A DNA stretch of 64,000 bases, taken from NCBI RefSeq assembly GCF_007785775.2, contig NZ_VNIK02000002.1, positions 62,001 to 126,000 on the forward strand, read 5' to 3'. The notes under the pieces are model-generated. The model did not search any database, was not told the origin of the DNA, and saw only the letters and a program-made list of their open reading frames with translations. Origin of the DNA: Flagellimonas hadalis (GTDB taxonomy: Bacteria > Bacteroidota > Bacteroidia > Flavobacteriales > Flavobacteriaceae). Below, piece by piece: positions 42,720 to 52,663 of this stretch. Position 1 is the first letter of the stretch. Every line of letters begins with the position of its first letter. The translations under genes and the position numbers were made by a program.

Positions 42720-43820
42720 GAAATCAAACTTGAGCTGTACCGAGACCGTTTCTTTTTGGGTCTCTTCCTTTTTCTTTTTTTCGGTGTTGAGGTTGGCCAG
42801 TGAAATGCCCAGCAATCGGACAGAGTTTTCCAAAGCGGATTGGTAGAGGAGTTCTTTGGCCGTTTCAAGGATGAGGTCCTTGCTCGCCACATAGTACGGG
42901 AGCGTTTTGCTGCGTGTCTGCAGGGTGAAATCGCTGTATTTGATCTTCAGGGTGACCGTTTTGCCCGCTATTTTGGACTTTTGGAGCCTCCTTTCCAGTT
43001 CTTGGGCAATATGATCCAGCTTTTCCAACATAAAGACCTCACTGCTCAGATTTTCAAAGAAAGTGCGCTCGGCTCCCACCGATTTTGGGATGCGGTGCGG
43101 TTTCACGGTGCTGTGGTGAATGCCACGGACCACGTTGTAGTAGAATTTTCCACTTTTGCCAAAGTGCCCGTCCAGAAACTCCAGGGACTTTTCTTTGAGG
43201 TCCTTTCCCGTGAAAATGCCCAGTTTGTACATTTTTTCGGCAGTGACCTTTCCCACCCCATAGAACTTTCGGATATCGAGCTCCTCCAAAAATTGGATCA
43301 CCTCTTCGGGGTTCACGGTCTTTTGGCCGTTGGGCTTGTTGTAATCACTGGCCACCTTGGCGATGAACTTGTTGATGGAGATTCCGGCAGAAGCCGTCAA
43401 ACCTGTTCTGTCCCATATTTTTTGCCGGATTTCCTTGGCGATGAGGGTCGCGGACGGATTCCCGACCTTGTTTTCGGTCACATCCAGATAGGCCTCATCC
43501 AAAGAAAGCGGTTCCACGAGATCCGTATATTCCAAAAAAATGCGGCGGATCTGTTTGGAGACCTCCTTGTAGCGGTCAAAGCGGGGTTTGACAAAGATGA
43601 GATCCGGACAGTTTCGCTGGGCCAAATAGCCCGACATGGCACTGCGCACCCCAAACTTCCTGGCCTCATAACTGGCGGCAGAGACCACTCCACGAGGCGA
43701 GCCCCCGCCAACGGCAACAGGTTTTCCCTTCAGCTCTGGATTGTCCAGCTGTTCCACGGAAGCATAGAACGCATCCATGTCCACATGAATGATTTTTCTG
43801 AAGGGAAAATCGAAATCCAT
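42717..43820 (-). CDS. dinB: DNA polymerase IV (Y family)
   Basis: A 367-aa error-prone polymerase for translesion synthesis. Catalytic motifs are KIIHVDMDAFYASVEQ (D14, D16) and SLDEAYLDVT (Asp-Glu). The helix-hairpin-helix region is FYGVGKVTAEKMYKLGIFT, and a C-terminal little-finger domain follows. A short lysine/glutamate tail precedes VQLKFDF, which resembles a beta-clamp-binding tail (QLxLF-like). The start at 43820 is used; the longer frame would overlap the divergent CYTH gene. No SOS box is recognised. Confidence 0.95.
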   Translation of the reverse strand: MDFDFPFRKIIHVDMDAFYASVEQLDNPELKGKPVAVGGGSPRGVVSAASYEARKFGVRSAMSGYLAQRNCPDLIFVKPRFDRYKEVSKQIRRIFLEYTDLVEPLSLDEAYLDVTENKVGNPSATLIAKEIRQKIWDRTGLTASAGISINKFIAKVASDYNKPNGQKTVNPEEVIQFLEELDIRKFYGVGKVTAEKMYKLGIFTGKDLKEKSLEFLDGHFGKSGKFYYNVVRGIHHSTVKPHRIPKSVGAERTFFENLSSEVFMLEKLDHIAQELERRLQKSKIAGKTVTLKIKYSDFTLQTRSKTLPYYVASKDLILETAKELLYQSALENSVRLLGISLANLNTEKKKKEETQKETVSVQLKFDF

Positions 43821-43847
43821 ACCCAAATTTAGGGTATATTTAGTTTG

Positions 43848-44321
43848 ATGGAACATCTGGAAATAGAACGGAAATTTTTGGTCAGCTCGGATGCCTATAA
43901 GCAAGAGGCCACATCCCAGACACGAATAGCACAGGGATTTTTGAACACGGATCCAAGCCGAACTGTACGGGTCAGGATCATGGGGGAAAAGGGTTTTTTG
44001 ACGGTGAAGGGGGCTTCCAACGATTCGGGCACCACCCGTTTTGAATGGGAAATAGAGATTTCTGTCAAAGAAGCCACGAACCTTATCGATTTATGTGAAA
44101 GTGGGATTCTTGAAAAAAATCGGTACGAAGTGCCATCAGGCAAGCACATTTTTGAAGTGGACGAGTTTTTGGGGGAGAACAAAGGCCTCATTGTGGCCGA
44201 AGTGGAACTTGAACATGAGGACGAACCTTTTGAAAGACCCGAATGGCTCGGGGAAGAGGTCACGGGCCAACGAAAATATTATAATTCCCAATTGAGCAAA
44301 ACACCTTTCAAGGAATGGTAA
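43848..44321 (+). CDS. CYTH domain protein
   Basis: A 157-aa triphosphate tunnel enzyme family protein. The signature EIERKFLV is at residues 5-12, and basic and acidic residues line the remaining strands (RTVRVRIMGEKGFLTVKG, RFEWEIEI, GLIVAEVELEHEDEPF). Members hydrolyse inorganic triphosphate or related compounds; which one is unclear. ATG at 43848 is used, preceded by a TTG. Its last codons overlap the start of the next gene by 7 bp, so translation is coupled. Confidence 0.92.
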   Translation: MEHLEIERKFLVSSDAYKQEATSQTRIAQGFLNTDPSRTVRVRIMGEKGFLTVKGASNDSGTTRFEWEIEISVKEATNLIDLCESGILEKNRYEVPSGKHIFEVDEFLGENKGLIVAEVELEHEDEPFERPEWLGEEVTGQRKYYNSQLSKTPFKEW

Positions 44322-44977
44322 CAACACTCAAAAGACCTTTTTTCATCAATCTGCTGTGTCTGGTTTCCGCCAGTTTGGCCATCTATTTTGAGATGGTGGG
44401 AAACAGGGAAATCTATGTTTTCCTGAAACCCCTGACTACGATACTGATCATGTCCCATCTCTTTTTTCTTCCCAATACTTCTTTCAGGAGTGGGATTTTG
44501 GCCGCGCTGTTTTTCTGCTTGGTGGGCGATGTACTGTTGCTCTTTGAGTCATACTTCGTTTATGGTTTGGCCACTTTTCTGGTAGGGCATGTACTTTTTG
44601 CCCTTGCTTTTATCAAGCACAAAGGGTTTTATCTCCATTGGGGCTCTTTTGTGGCCCTATTCGGAATTGCCACCGCCCTGTTTTTTTGGTTGAAACCCGA
44701 TTTGGGGGCATTCATGGTGCCCGTAGCACTCTATGTGCTTCTGATCTCGTTCATGGCGTGGCAGGGGATAGGAACTTTTTTGCGGGACCGCGCAAAACCC
44801 TACCGATGGATTGCCGTGGCGGTGCTGTTGTTCATGTTTTCCGATACGATGATAGCCATAGCAAAGTTCAAATCACCCTTCTACCTGTCCAGCTTGGTCA
44901 TTTTAGGGACCTATTGGCTCAGTATAGCCCTGATTGCCAATGCCACATACCACGTTGTCACCAAAGAGAAGGGTTAA
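44315..44977 (+). CDS. Lysoplasmalogenase (YhhN family) membrane protein
   Basis: A 220-aa membrane protein with about eight hydrophobic helices and the YhhN-family landmarks KPLTTILIM, LVGDVLLLF and FMFSDTMIAI. The family includes TMEM86B, which hydrolyses the vinyl-ether bond of lysoplasmalogens. The bacterial role is less certain. It overlaps the CYTH gene by 7 bp. It ends 3 bp before the stop of the convergent AEC permease gene. Confidence 0.9.
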   Translation: MVTTLKRPFFINLLCLVSASLAIYFEMVGNREIYVFLKPLTTILIMSHLFFLPNTSFRSGILAALFFCLVGDVLLLFESYFVYGLATFLVGHVLFALAFIKHKGFYLHWGSFVALFGIATALFFWLKPDLGAFMVPVALYVLLISFMAWQGIGTFLRDRAKPYRWIAVAVLLFMFSDTMIAIAKFKSPFYLSSLVILGTYWLSIALIANATYHVVTKEKG

Positions 44978-44980
44978 AAA

Positions 44981-46111
44981 TCAAGCATTCTCCGTTGCCG
45001 ACTTTAATTTGTACCCGACTATCCTTTGGATAGACCATCTTTTGTTGAGTCCGATACATAGGGGAATGGACAATCCGATGGCGAGCAACAAAAGAGCAAC
45101 CAACAAGATGGTGTAGGAATGCTCAAAAAAGGAACCACTGTTCAAAACGGCAAGAATGAGCATGGTGGACAAGGGGAACGACAGTGCCAAAACGGCCACT
45201 CCAAAACTACTGCTGAAGGTCTTTTTCTGTGGTTCCACTCCCATTTCCATACTGTCCACCGCAGCGATATGGGCATAGGGCCAAAAACTACAGGCACTCA
45301 GGCCAAAGGCCAGGATGAGCAATATCTCGTTTTGGGCCTGTATCCCTGAAATCAGGACAAAGGCGCCACAGATGAAGAGGACCAATCCAGCTCTTGTGCA
45401 AAGCAGGGAAAAAATCTGAAAAAACTGTTTCCTTTTGATCTTTACGGCCAAGCCGATGAAAAGCAACACCAAAGGGGTCATGATCAAACTGAGTTTCTCC
45501 AATGTTTCGCTGAGGAAAAAGGGCAGTGAATCCATGGACATGCCGAAAGCGAGCAATACCAACGCCACTCCAATGAAGATGTTGACCGGTTCGAAGACCA
45601 TGGCCTTGATCATGGGGACGAGTTTTTTCCCCTCATTTTTTTTGCCGCTGGATTGAATCCCATAATGCCAGTTCATGGCGACCAGATATAGGAAGAAGAG
45701 CACAAACACCTTGTTTCCCAGATCGGACATGGCTGCTTTGGCCAGATAGTCTTCTCCCAAAAATTCCAAGATGAACGGAAAGGAGGACAACCCAGGCGCA
45801 AGCGACGGGACCAACAATTTTGCCGTCCGGAACTCAGGGGTCCCCATGCCAATGCCCATTACCGGCAATATGAAGGGCATGGCCAAGAACAATAATAGGT
45901 TGAGCCCAAGGGCCAACAAGGGCAACACCAAAAGGTGCGGCTCGACCTTTATGCCCAAGAGCGCAATAAAAATAGTGGCGGGGAGGGCCAGGTTGAGGAT
46001 TATTTTTTTGATGCCCGAAATCTCTTCCTTGGATTTGAACTTGCTCTTGAGCAAGATTCCAATGAAGATGAAAAAAAGAAATACGACAGTTTTTTGAAAT
46101 CCAATATCCAC
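44981..46111 (-). CDS. AEC family permease
   Basis: A 376-aa membrane protein with about ten hydrophobic segments. The N-terminal half contains KKIILNLALPATIFIALLGIKVE and the second LVPSLAPGLSSFPF, as in auxin-efflux-carrier/BASS-like transporters for organic acids. The start codon is GTG at 46111, overlapping the TAG stop of the aminotransferase by one base (TAGTG), a coupled start. Function is probably linked to that aminotransferase. The substrate is unknown. Confidence 0.85.
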   Translation of the reverse strand: MDIGFQKTVVFLFFIFIGILLKSKFKSKEEISGIKKIILNLALPATIFIALLGIKVEPHLLVLPLLALGLNLLLFLAMPFILPVMGIGMGTPEFRTAKLLVPSLAPGLSSFPFILEFLGEDYLAKAAMSDLGNKVFVLFFLYLVAMNWHYGIQSSGKKNEGKKLVPMIKAMVFEPVNIFIGVALVLLAFGMSMDSLPFFLSETLEKLSLIMTPLVLLFIGLAVKIKRKQFFQIFSLLCTRAGLVLFICGAFVLISGIQAQNEILLILAFGLSACSFWPYAHIAAVDSMEMGVEPQKKTFSSSFGVAVLALSFPLSTMLILAVLNSGSFFEHSYTILLVALLLLAIGLSIPLCIGLNKRWSIQRIVGYKLKSATENA

Positions 46112-47304
46112 TATACCAACACTTTATTGAGCGCAGCAGTGAACATTTTCATTTCGTCCATGGTTCCCATGCTCACCCTACACCAATTTTTTCCCATAAA
46201 CTCAAAGGCCCTTACCCCTACTTTCAATTCGGTCATCTTATCCAAGAACGCCTTACCTTCCATCTCAATGGGGAAAATAAGGAAGCTGGTGTGTGAAGGC
46301 ACGTATTCAATGCCCATCTGGTCCAAGCTTTGGTAAACATAGTCCCTACACTCTGCATTGAGGTTCCTTGACTTGTCGATAAAAGCCACATCGTCCATGG
46401 CAGCGATGGCAGCATAGACGGAAGGGTAGGAAATACCCATACCTCCGCGGGTGATATTTTGGAGCTTGTTCAAGGTGGATTCCTGTGCAACGATATAACC
46501 TACGCGAAGACCGGCCATACCATGTATTTTGGAAAAGGTACGGGCAATGATCACATCCTTGCCTTCATTGACAAGGGATACCATACTTTTTTTGGCCCCG
46601 TCTTCCAAAAACCACAAATAGGCCTCATCCACAAAAACAGGGACTTTTTGGGAAACCCGGGAACAGAAATCCACAAGTTCTTGATGTTCGGTGATGGTCC
46701 CGGTGGGGTTGTTGGGGTTACAGATATAGACCAATTTGGTATCGGCATCAATGGCCTCTTCCATGGCCTTCAGATCATGTGACCAATCGTCTTTAAGTGG
46801 AACGGGCTTCCACGTGGCCCCAACTGACTCGGCCACTCGGATGAGCGACATGTAGGCAGGGTCCGCGGAAACCACATTGCCTCCGTTCATGAACAGCACC
46901 ATGGCCGTTTTCTCCAAAAGATCGGAGGATCCAGGGCCCATCATGATATTCTTGCTCTGGACACCTTCAAAATCAGCAATCTTCCCCACGAGTTGGAACA
47001 GTTCCTTCCAAGCGTACCGATTGCCTCCCGCAGCTGCATTTTTGAATGCTTCCAAGGCCATGGGGGATGGCCCATAAGGGTTTTCGTTCGCATTCAGTTT
47101 GGCGACAAGGTCGGGCATGCCCGTTTCCAAATTTGGAAGGTATTCCTTAAAAAATGGACTATAGATTGCATTTCCCTTGGCGTCCAATTGTAAGGGCATC
47201 CTTGGGGTCTCGGCAAAGCCAAAATAAGGCAGGGCCATGGCCCCACCTGCGGTGAGCATACTTTTTCGTATCCAGTCTCTTCGGTTGATGTTGGTTGTTC
47301 CCAT
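46111..47304 (-). CDS. Tat-signal class I/II aminotransferase
   Basis: A 397-aa PLP aminotransferase, histidinol-phosphate aminotransferase-like. The body contains LNANENPYGPSPMALEA, ICNPNNPTGTITEH, VDEAYLWF and the PLP-lysine motif RTFSKIHGMAGLRVGY. Its N-terminus is a twin-arginine signal: NRRDWIRKSMLTAGGAMALP, with RR, a hydrophobic stretch and a gap before the fold begins near residue 68. This implies export of the folded enzyme to the periplasm, unusual for a PLP aminotransferase. The gene is coupled to an AEC permease (TAGTG). Confidence 0.9.
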   Translation of the reverse strand: MGTTNINRRDWIRKSMLTAGGAMALPYFGFAETPRMPLQLDAKGNAIYSPFFKEYLPNLETGMPDLVAKLNANENPYGPSPMALEAFKNAAAGGNRYAWKELFQLVGKIADFEGVQSKNIMMGPGSSDLLEKTAMVLFMNGGNVVSADPAYMSLIRVAESVGATWKPVPLKDDWSHDLKAMEEAIDADTKLVYICNPNNPTGTITEHQELVDFCSRVSQKVPVFVDEAYLWFLEDGAKKSMVSLVNEGKDVIIARTFSKIHGMAGLRVGYIVAQESTLNKLQNITRGGMGISYPSVYAAIAAMDDVAFIDKSRNLNAECRDYVYQSLDQMGIEYVPSHTSFLIFPIEMEGKAFLDKMTELKVGVRAFEFMGKNWCRVSMGTMDEMKMFTAALNKVLV

Positions 47305-47457
47305 TTGAGTTGAGTTTTTAGCTGAACTTAAATTTAGGGGATCATTCCGCTAAAACCTATGCTAAAAACATAAAAATCAACACCTTAAAATATGGCTATT
47401 GAAAAATAAGAGGGCTCTTTTTTTCATATTGTCACCACTTTGGGTTTTTGGGAGGGG

Positions 47458-48066
47458 TTATTTTTCCAAAGGGCAGCAAGTTTGAAGGTAATCCAAGGTC
47501 AGGATGCCCCGGAGGTTGTTGATGATGATATGTTCCAACAATTCTTGGATGCTATATTCATCAAACAGGCTGCTGTTGGAGTAAACGGTATCCTCCATCC
47601 GGGAAAGAAAGAGCATACAGACCAGTTCAACTTTTACATCTGCCCGAACCTGCCCTATTTTTTGTGCTTTTTTCAACAAAGGGCATACAATGTTCCAAAC
47701 AATGTCCTTTTTAAAGTCTGAATACAGTTCGGATGCTTTGGGGTAATATTTGTCCAATCCATAAAGAAAGGAAGGGTTCATTTCCTGTAGGACCATCAAC
47801 CCTTGTTTATAAATGAAGATGATGGTGGACAGTGGTTGGTCCTCGTTGGGGTTTTCAAGCATATAGTTGTCCACATTGCTCCTTATCTTTCCCAAGAAGA
47901 ACCGAAGGCTTTCGGTAACGAGTTCTTCCTTGCTGCCAAAATGTTTATAGATGGTCTTTTTGGAGATGCCCAGACTTTGGGCCAGCTCGTCCATGGAAAA
48001 ACGCTTGCTCCCAAACTTGGTGAAGTTTTCTATGGCATATTCCAACAATTCTTTCCTAGACTCCAC
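47458..48066 (-). CDS. TetR/AcrR family transcriptional regulator
   Basis: A 202-aa regulator with HTH FTKFGSKRFSMDELAQSLGISKKTIYKHFGSKEELV and a helical ligand domain. The start is GTG at 48066. It follows the outer-membrane factor of the RND operon by 12 bp on the same strand and probably represses that operon or a related efflux function. Together with the GbsR-type gene at the operon's other end it gives the cluster two regulators. Confidence 0.93.
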   Translation of the reverse strand: MESRKELLEYAIENFTKFGSKRFSMDELAQSLGISKKTIYKHFGSKEELVTESLRFFLGKIRSNVDNYMLENPNEDQPLSTIIFIYKQGLMVLQEMNPSFLYGLDKYYPKASELYSDFKKDIVWNIVCPLLKKAQKIGQVRADVKVELVCMLFLSRMEDTVYSNSSLFDEYSIQELLEHIIINNLRGILTLDYLQTCCPLEK

Positions 48067-48078
48067 AATATAAGGGTT

Positions 48079-49479
48079 TTACCTCCATCCACCGCCAAGG
48101 GCCCGGTACAGTTCCACCATGGCATTTAGTTGTCCGTACTGCGAATCCACGTAGCTGAGCTCTGAGTTCAGTGCATTCTGCCTTGCGGTCAATACTTCCA
48201 GATAATTCGCAAGACCGTTGTTCAACAGTTCTTCTGAATAATCTTCCGCGGTCGAATATGCTTCAAGCTCTTTGGAGCGGGCCTCCAGTTTTTCGGTCTC
48301 CGCGTTATAGGTGTACAGCGCATCGCTTACTTCCCTGCCCGCGGTGAGCAAAGTTTTTTTGTAGGACAACAAGGCCTGCTCCTGTTGGGCCTTAGCCACT
48401 TCCATTTGGGTGCGCAACCTTCGTCCGTTGAAGATGGGCTGTGTCAGGGAACCCACCAATTGGGAGAACAGCGAGCTGGCATCCAACCAATTTTCAAACT
48501 CCAGACTTTGAAACCCACCGTTGGCTGAAAGGCTCAGGGAAGGGTATAGGCTGCTCTTGGCCACATTGGTCAATTCAAAGGCATTGATAAGACCATATTC
48601 TGCCTGCATCACATCGGGACGGTTGGTGAGGAGGAGGTAGGGTACGCCAGTTTTCAGGTCGGTGCCGATGGTCTGGTTATCCAGACTGCCCCTTTCCACT
48701 TTGTGGGACGTTTCACCCATCAAGATGCAGAAGGCATTTTCCAACAACTTGATATTGTTTTCCAAGTCGATGAGAATGATCTCTGTGGTATGCACTTGGG
48801 CCTCGGTCTGTTTGACAGCCACTTCGGTGACCTGTCCGGCATCCTTCAGGGCCAAAGTGGTTTCCAGACTGCTTTTTCGGGCCTCAAGGGTCTGCTCAGC
48901 TATCTGGCGTTGTTTGTCGAGGGCCATAAGTTGATAATAGGTACTGGCGATGGAGGCCACCAAATTGGTCTTTACCGCTTGGTGCGCCGAAACACTTTGC
49001 AAATAAGAGGCCCCAAAAGCCCTTTTGTTGCTTCGGATCTTTCCCCAAATGTCGGCCTCCCATGAAAGCGAACCGGAAAGCTCATATTGCTCCAATGGAC
49101 GGGTAAAGAAACTACCGAACTGGCTGTTACTGGAGTTTTTGGTCCTGGTGAAACTGGCCGTTCCGGAAAGCGTTGGATAATAGCCTGCCTTTCCTTGTTT
49201 GAGGTAAGCCTCTGCGGCCACTACATTTTGAAGGGCAATTCGAATATCGAGGTTGTTCTCCAATCCTTGGGCAATATAGGATTTCAATTGCTCATCATTG
49301 AACAGTTCCCTCCATGACACGCTGGCCATGGAGATACTGTCTTGGGGCAAATTGTCCGTTCGGTATAAACTTTCGGTCTCCAATTCGGGGCGCGAATAGT
49401 CTTTTGCCACAAAGCAGGATTGCAAGAGCAAAGGAGCTGAAAGTAAGAGGAACAGTTTATATGTGGGTTTTATTTTCAT
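48079..49479 (-). CDS. Outer-membrane factor of RND efflux system (TolC/OprM-like lipoprotein)
   Basis: A 466-aa outer-membrane channel. A lipoprotein signal ends in LLLQSC, matching the OprM/CusC subgroup, so it is N-terminally acylated. Two long helical-hairpin repeats follow: GQVTEVAVKQTEAQVHT, and AKAQQEQALLSYKKTLLTAGREVSDALYTYN. The trimer forms a 12-strand barrel and periplasmic tunnel that docks on the pump and adaptor. ATG at 49479 gives the best signal peptide. It lies 16 bp after the pump gene. Confidence 0.94.
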   Translation of the reverse strand: MKIKPTYKLFLLLSAPLLLQSCFVAKDYSRPELETESLYRTDNLPQDSISMASVSWRELFNDEQLKSYIAQGLENNLDIRIALQNVVAAEAYLKQGKAGYYPTLSGTASFTRTKNSSNSQFGSFFTRPLEQYELSGSLSWEADIWGKIRSNKRAFGASYLQSVSAHQAVKTNLVASIASTYYQLMALDKQRQIAEQTLEARKSSLETTLALKDAGQVTEVAVKQTEAQVHTTEIILIDLENNIKLLENAFCILMGETSHKVERGSLDNQTIGTDLKTGVPYLLLTNRPDVMQAEYGLINAFELTNVAKSSLYPSLSLSANGGFQSLEFENWLDASSLFSQLVGSLTQPIFNGRRLRTQMEVAKAQQEQALLSYKKTLLTAGREVSDALYTYNAETEKLEARSKELEAYSTAEDYSEELLNNGLANYLEVLTARQNALNSELSYVDSQYGQLNAMVELYRALGGGWR

Positions 49480-49495
49480 GTGTGATAAGTTGTGG

Positions 49496-52400
49496 TTATG
49501 CATTTATTTCTGAGGGTTTGCCCGAAATCCGTTCCTGCAACGCTTGGAACACGACAAAGAGAACCGGCACGACAAAGACACCCAAAATGGTCCCGATGAG
49601 CATTCCGCCCACGGCGCTCAATCCTATGGATTGGTTCCCGATGGCACCGATGCCCGATGACAACGCCAGGGGAAGCAGACCAAAGATGAAGGCGAAAGAG
49701 GTCATCAAAATAGGACGCAACCTCGCCCGTGCACCATCGGCAGCGGCATCGAACAGGGATAGTCCGGCCCTTCTACGCTGAAGGGCAAACTCCACGATCA
49801 AGATCGCGTTCTTGGCCAACAGACCTATCAGCATGATGAGTGCAATCTGGAAATAGATGTTGTTCTGGAGCCCCGCCAAGTTAATAAAGAGAATAGCACC
49901 TGCAATTCCCACGGGGAGCGACAACAAAATGGAAAAGGGTAGGATATAACTTTCATACTGTGCGCTCAACAAGAAATAAACGAACACCAAACTCAATATA
50001 AAAATGAGGATGGTCTGCGACCCTGCATTGGTCTCTTCACGGGTAAGTCCGGAATAGTCATAGGTATAGGAATTGGGCAGCACTTGGGCGGCCACTTCCT
50101 CAATGGCATTGATGGCATCACCCGTACTGTAGCCCGCATTGGGCACCCCGGTGATCTTCACGGAGCTCAACAGATTAAAGCGTTCCACCACTTCCGGGCC
50201 GTAGATTTTCCTGAGGTCCACAAACTGGCTCACCGCTACGGATTCGCCATTGGCGTTTCTCACAAAAATATGGTTCAATGAATTTTCATCGGCACGATCT
50301 TCGGGCTTGGCCTGGATCATGACACGGTACTGTTTTCCAAACTTGTTGAAATCCGTGGCGTATATTCCTCCATAATACCCTTGCAGTGCATTGAAGATAT
50401 CTGTCGCTGAGAATCCTGACATTTTTGCCTTTTCGATGTCAATGTCCAGATCATATTGGGGGAATCCTGGGTCGAACTGGGAAATGGCATACTGGATTTC
50501 AGGCCTTGCGTTAAGGGCTCCCAAAAATTGGTTCTTCACATCGTTGATGGAAAGCCAATCATCACCGCCTTTGCTCTGCAACTGTACCTCAAAACCGGAA
50601 CTGGTACCAAAACCTTGTATGCTGGGTGGGGTAAAATAGATGATCTGGGCATCCTTGAACTGGGCCGACATACCATACAATTTTTGCAAAGTGGCCTCAA
50701 CCGAGAGGGAATCTGCCTTTCTCTCGCCCCAATCCTTCAGTTTCATGATGGAAAATGCATAGGAACCGGCACTTACACGGCTCAGCAAACTGAAACCGGC
50801 CACACTCATCCTGGCATCGATGATGTCCATGGATTCATAGATGGAATCGAGCTTCATGATGGTCTCTTCCGTTTTCTCTATGGTCGTTCCGGGGGGCATG
50901 CTCAGATTGGCAAAAATGATACCCCTATCCTCATCGGGGACAAAGCCGGATGGAGTGGATTTGAACAGAAAAATGGCAAGTCCGGTGAAGGCCAACAAAA
51001 GCACGACCGTGATCCATTTTCTCTTGACCATGTTGCCCACGGCATTGGTGTATTTATTGGTGATTGCCATGAACCCAACATTGAATGCCTTGAAAAAGCG
51101 AGTCATTAAATTGGACTTATGTCCTTTTTCGGGATCATGTGGTTTTAGGAACAATGCGGCCAAAGCTGGACTGAGCGTCAACGCGTTGATGGCCGAGATA
51201 AGAATGGCCACGGCCAGCGTGATACCGAATTGCTGGTAAAATACCCCTGACGACCCTTGGATAAAGGATACCGGGATGAACACGGCGGACATCACCAAGG
51301 TGATGGAGATAATGGCCCCCGAAATTTCGCTCATGGCCTTCTTCGATGCAGTTTTCGCAGAGGTGGCGCCTTCCTCCAACTTGGCGTGGACGGCCTCTAC
51401 CACTACAATTGCATCATCCACCACGATACCAATGGCCAAGATCATGGCGAAAAGGGTAAGCATGTTGATGGAATACCCAAACAACTGAAGGAAGAAAAAG
51501 GTTCCCACAATGGCCACGGGCACGGCAATGGCCGGAATCAATGTGGATCGGAAATCCTGAAGGAACAGGAACACCACGATGAACACCAAGATAAAGGCCT
51601 CGATCAATGTCTTGACCACATGGTCTATGGAAGCATCCAGGAAATCCTTGGAGTTGAATGGGATCACATAGTCCATCCCCTTTGGAAATTCGGCCTTGCT
51701 CTCTTCCAAAATAAGTTCTATCTGCTCTATGATCTCATTGGCATTGGAACCTGAGGTCTGATAGACCCCAACGGCAACCCCTGGATTACCCATCCCCGAG
51801 TTCTTCCTGACGTAGCTGAATGCGCCGAGTTCAATTTCGGCAACATCTTTTAACCTCAGAAACCCTCCATCTTCGGTCGTTTTTAGAATGATGTTCTGGT
51901 ATTCTTCCACCTCGGAGAGGCGGCCCTTGTATTTCATCACATATTCGAAGATACCATCGGCATTTTCCCCGATCTTACCCGTAGCGGCCTCTCGGTTCTG
52001 TTCCCGAAGGGCTGCTTGGATATCGGCAGGCACTAGATTGTAGGCGGCCATTTTGTCCGGGGAGATCCAAATCCGCATGGAATAGTCCTTGGCCCCGAAC
52101 ACGTTTACGTTACCGACTCCCTTGATCCTTTGGAGCTTGGGCACCAGGTTGATCTTTGCGTAGTTCTCCACAAAAGTCCCGTCATAATTTTCATTTTTGG
52201 AAAAAATGGAGAAAAAGAGCAAGGCACTGTTCTGCGCTTTCTGGGTATTGACACCCGTTTGGATCACTTCTTGGGGCAAAAGGCTGTTGGCACGGGACAC
52301 CCTGTTCTGTACGTTAACGGCCGCAATGTCGGGATCGACACCCAATTCAAAATATACGCTGATATTGGCCGCACCGTCATTACTGGCGGAAGAGGTCATG

Positions 52401-52630
52401 TAGGTCATGCCCTCCACCCCGTTGATCTGTTCTTCGAGGGGGATGACCACACTTTTTAACACGGTTTCAGCACTGGCACCTGTATAGTTGGCGGTGACCT
52501 GAACCGTGGGCGGTGCTATTTCTGGATATTGTTCTACGGGGAGAACGCTGAGTCCCAGTACACCCAAGATCAAAATGATGACGGATATGACTGTGGACAG
52601 TACGGGACGGTCTATGAATTTTTGGAACAT
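49496..52630 (-). CDS. RND multidrug efflux pump, HAE1 (AcrB-like)
   Basis: A 1044-aa inner-membrane proton-drug antiporter with 12 TM segments and two large periplasmic loops. Landmarks are the N-terminal FIDRPVLSTVISVIILILGVLGLSVLPV, FAMILAIGIVVDDAIVVVEAVHAKLEEG with the two Asp of TM4, GRGIIFA..., and the AKNAILIVEFA stretch in the second half. Length matches AcrB/MexB. It is encoded between the adaptor and the outer-membrane factor, the standard order for a tripartite pump. Confidence 0.97.
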   Translation of the reverse strand: MFQKFIDRPVLSTVISVIILILGVLGLSVLPVEQYPEIAPPTVQVTANYTGASAETVLKSVVIPLEEQINGVEGMTYMTSSASNDGAANISVYFELGVDPDIAAVNVQNRVSRANSLLPQEVIQTGVNTQKAQNSALLFFSIFSKNENYDGTFVENYAKINLVPKLQRIKGVGNVNVFGAKDYSMRIWISPDKMAAYNLVPADIQAALREQNREAATGKIGENADGIFEYVMKYKGRLSEVEEYQNIILKTTEDGGFLRLKDVAEIELGAFSYVRKNSGMGNPGVAVGVYQTSGSNANEIIEQIELILEESKAEFPKGMDYVIPFNSKDFLDASIDHVVKTLIEAFILVFIVVFLFLQDFRSTLIPAIAVPVAIVGTFFFLQLFGYSINMLTLFAMILAIGIVVDDAIVVVEAVHAKLEEGATSAKTASKKAMSEISGAIISITLVMSAVFIPVSFIQGSSGVFYQQFGITLAVAILISAINALTLSPALAALFLKPHDPEKGHKSNLMTRFFKAFNVGFMAITNKYTNAVGNMVKRKWITVVLLLAFTGLAIFLFKSTPSGFVPDEDRGIIFANLSMPPGTTIEKTEETIMKLDSIYESMDIIDARMSVAGFSLLSRVSAGSYAFSIMKLKDWGERKADSLSVEATLQKLYGMSAQFKDAQIIYFTPPSIQGFGTSSGFEVQLQSKGGDDWLSINDVKNQFLGALNARPEIQYAISQFDPGFPQYDLDIDIEKAKMSGFSATDIFNALQGYYGGIYATDFNKFGKQYRVMIQAKPEDRADENSLNHIFVRNANGESVAVSQFVDLRKIYGPEVVERFNLLSSVKITGVPNAGYSTGDAINAIEEVAAQVLPNSYTYDYSGLTREETNAGSQTILIFILSLVFVYFLLSAQYESYILPFSILLSLPVGIAGAILFINLAGLQNNIYFQIALIMLIGLLAKNAILIVEFALQRRRAGLSLFDAAADGARARLRPILMTSFAFIFGLLPLALSSGIGAIGNQSIGLSAVGGMLIGTILGVFVVPVLFVVFQALQERISGKPSEINA

Positions 52631-52663
52631 GGGTTGTTTGTTCTAATAAGTTTGACGGTACAA

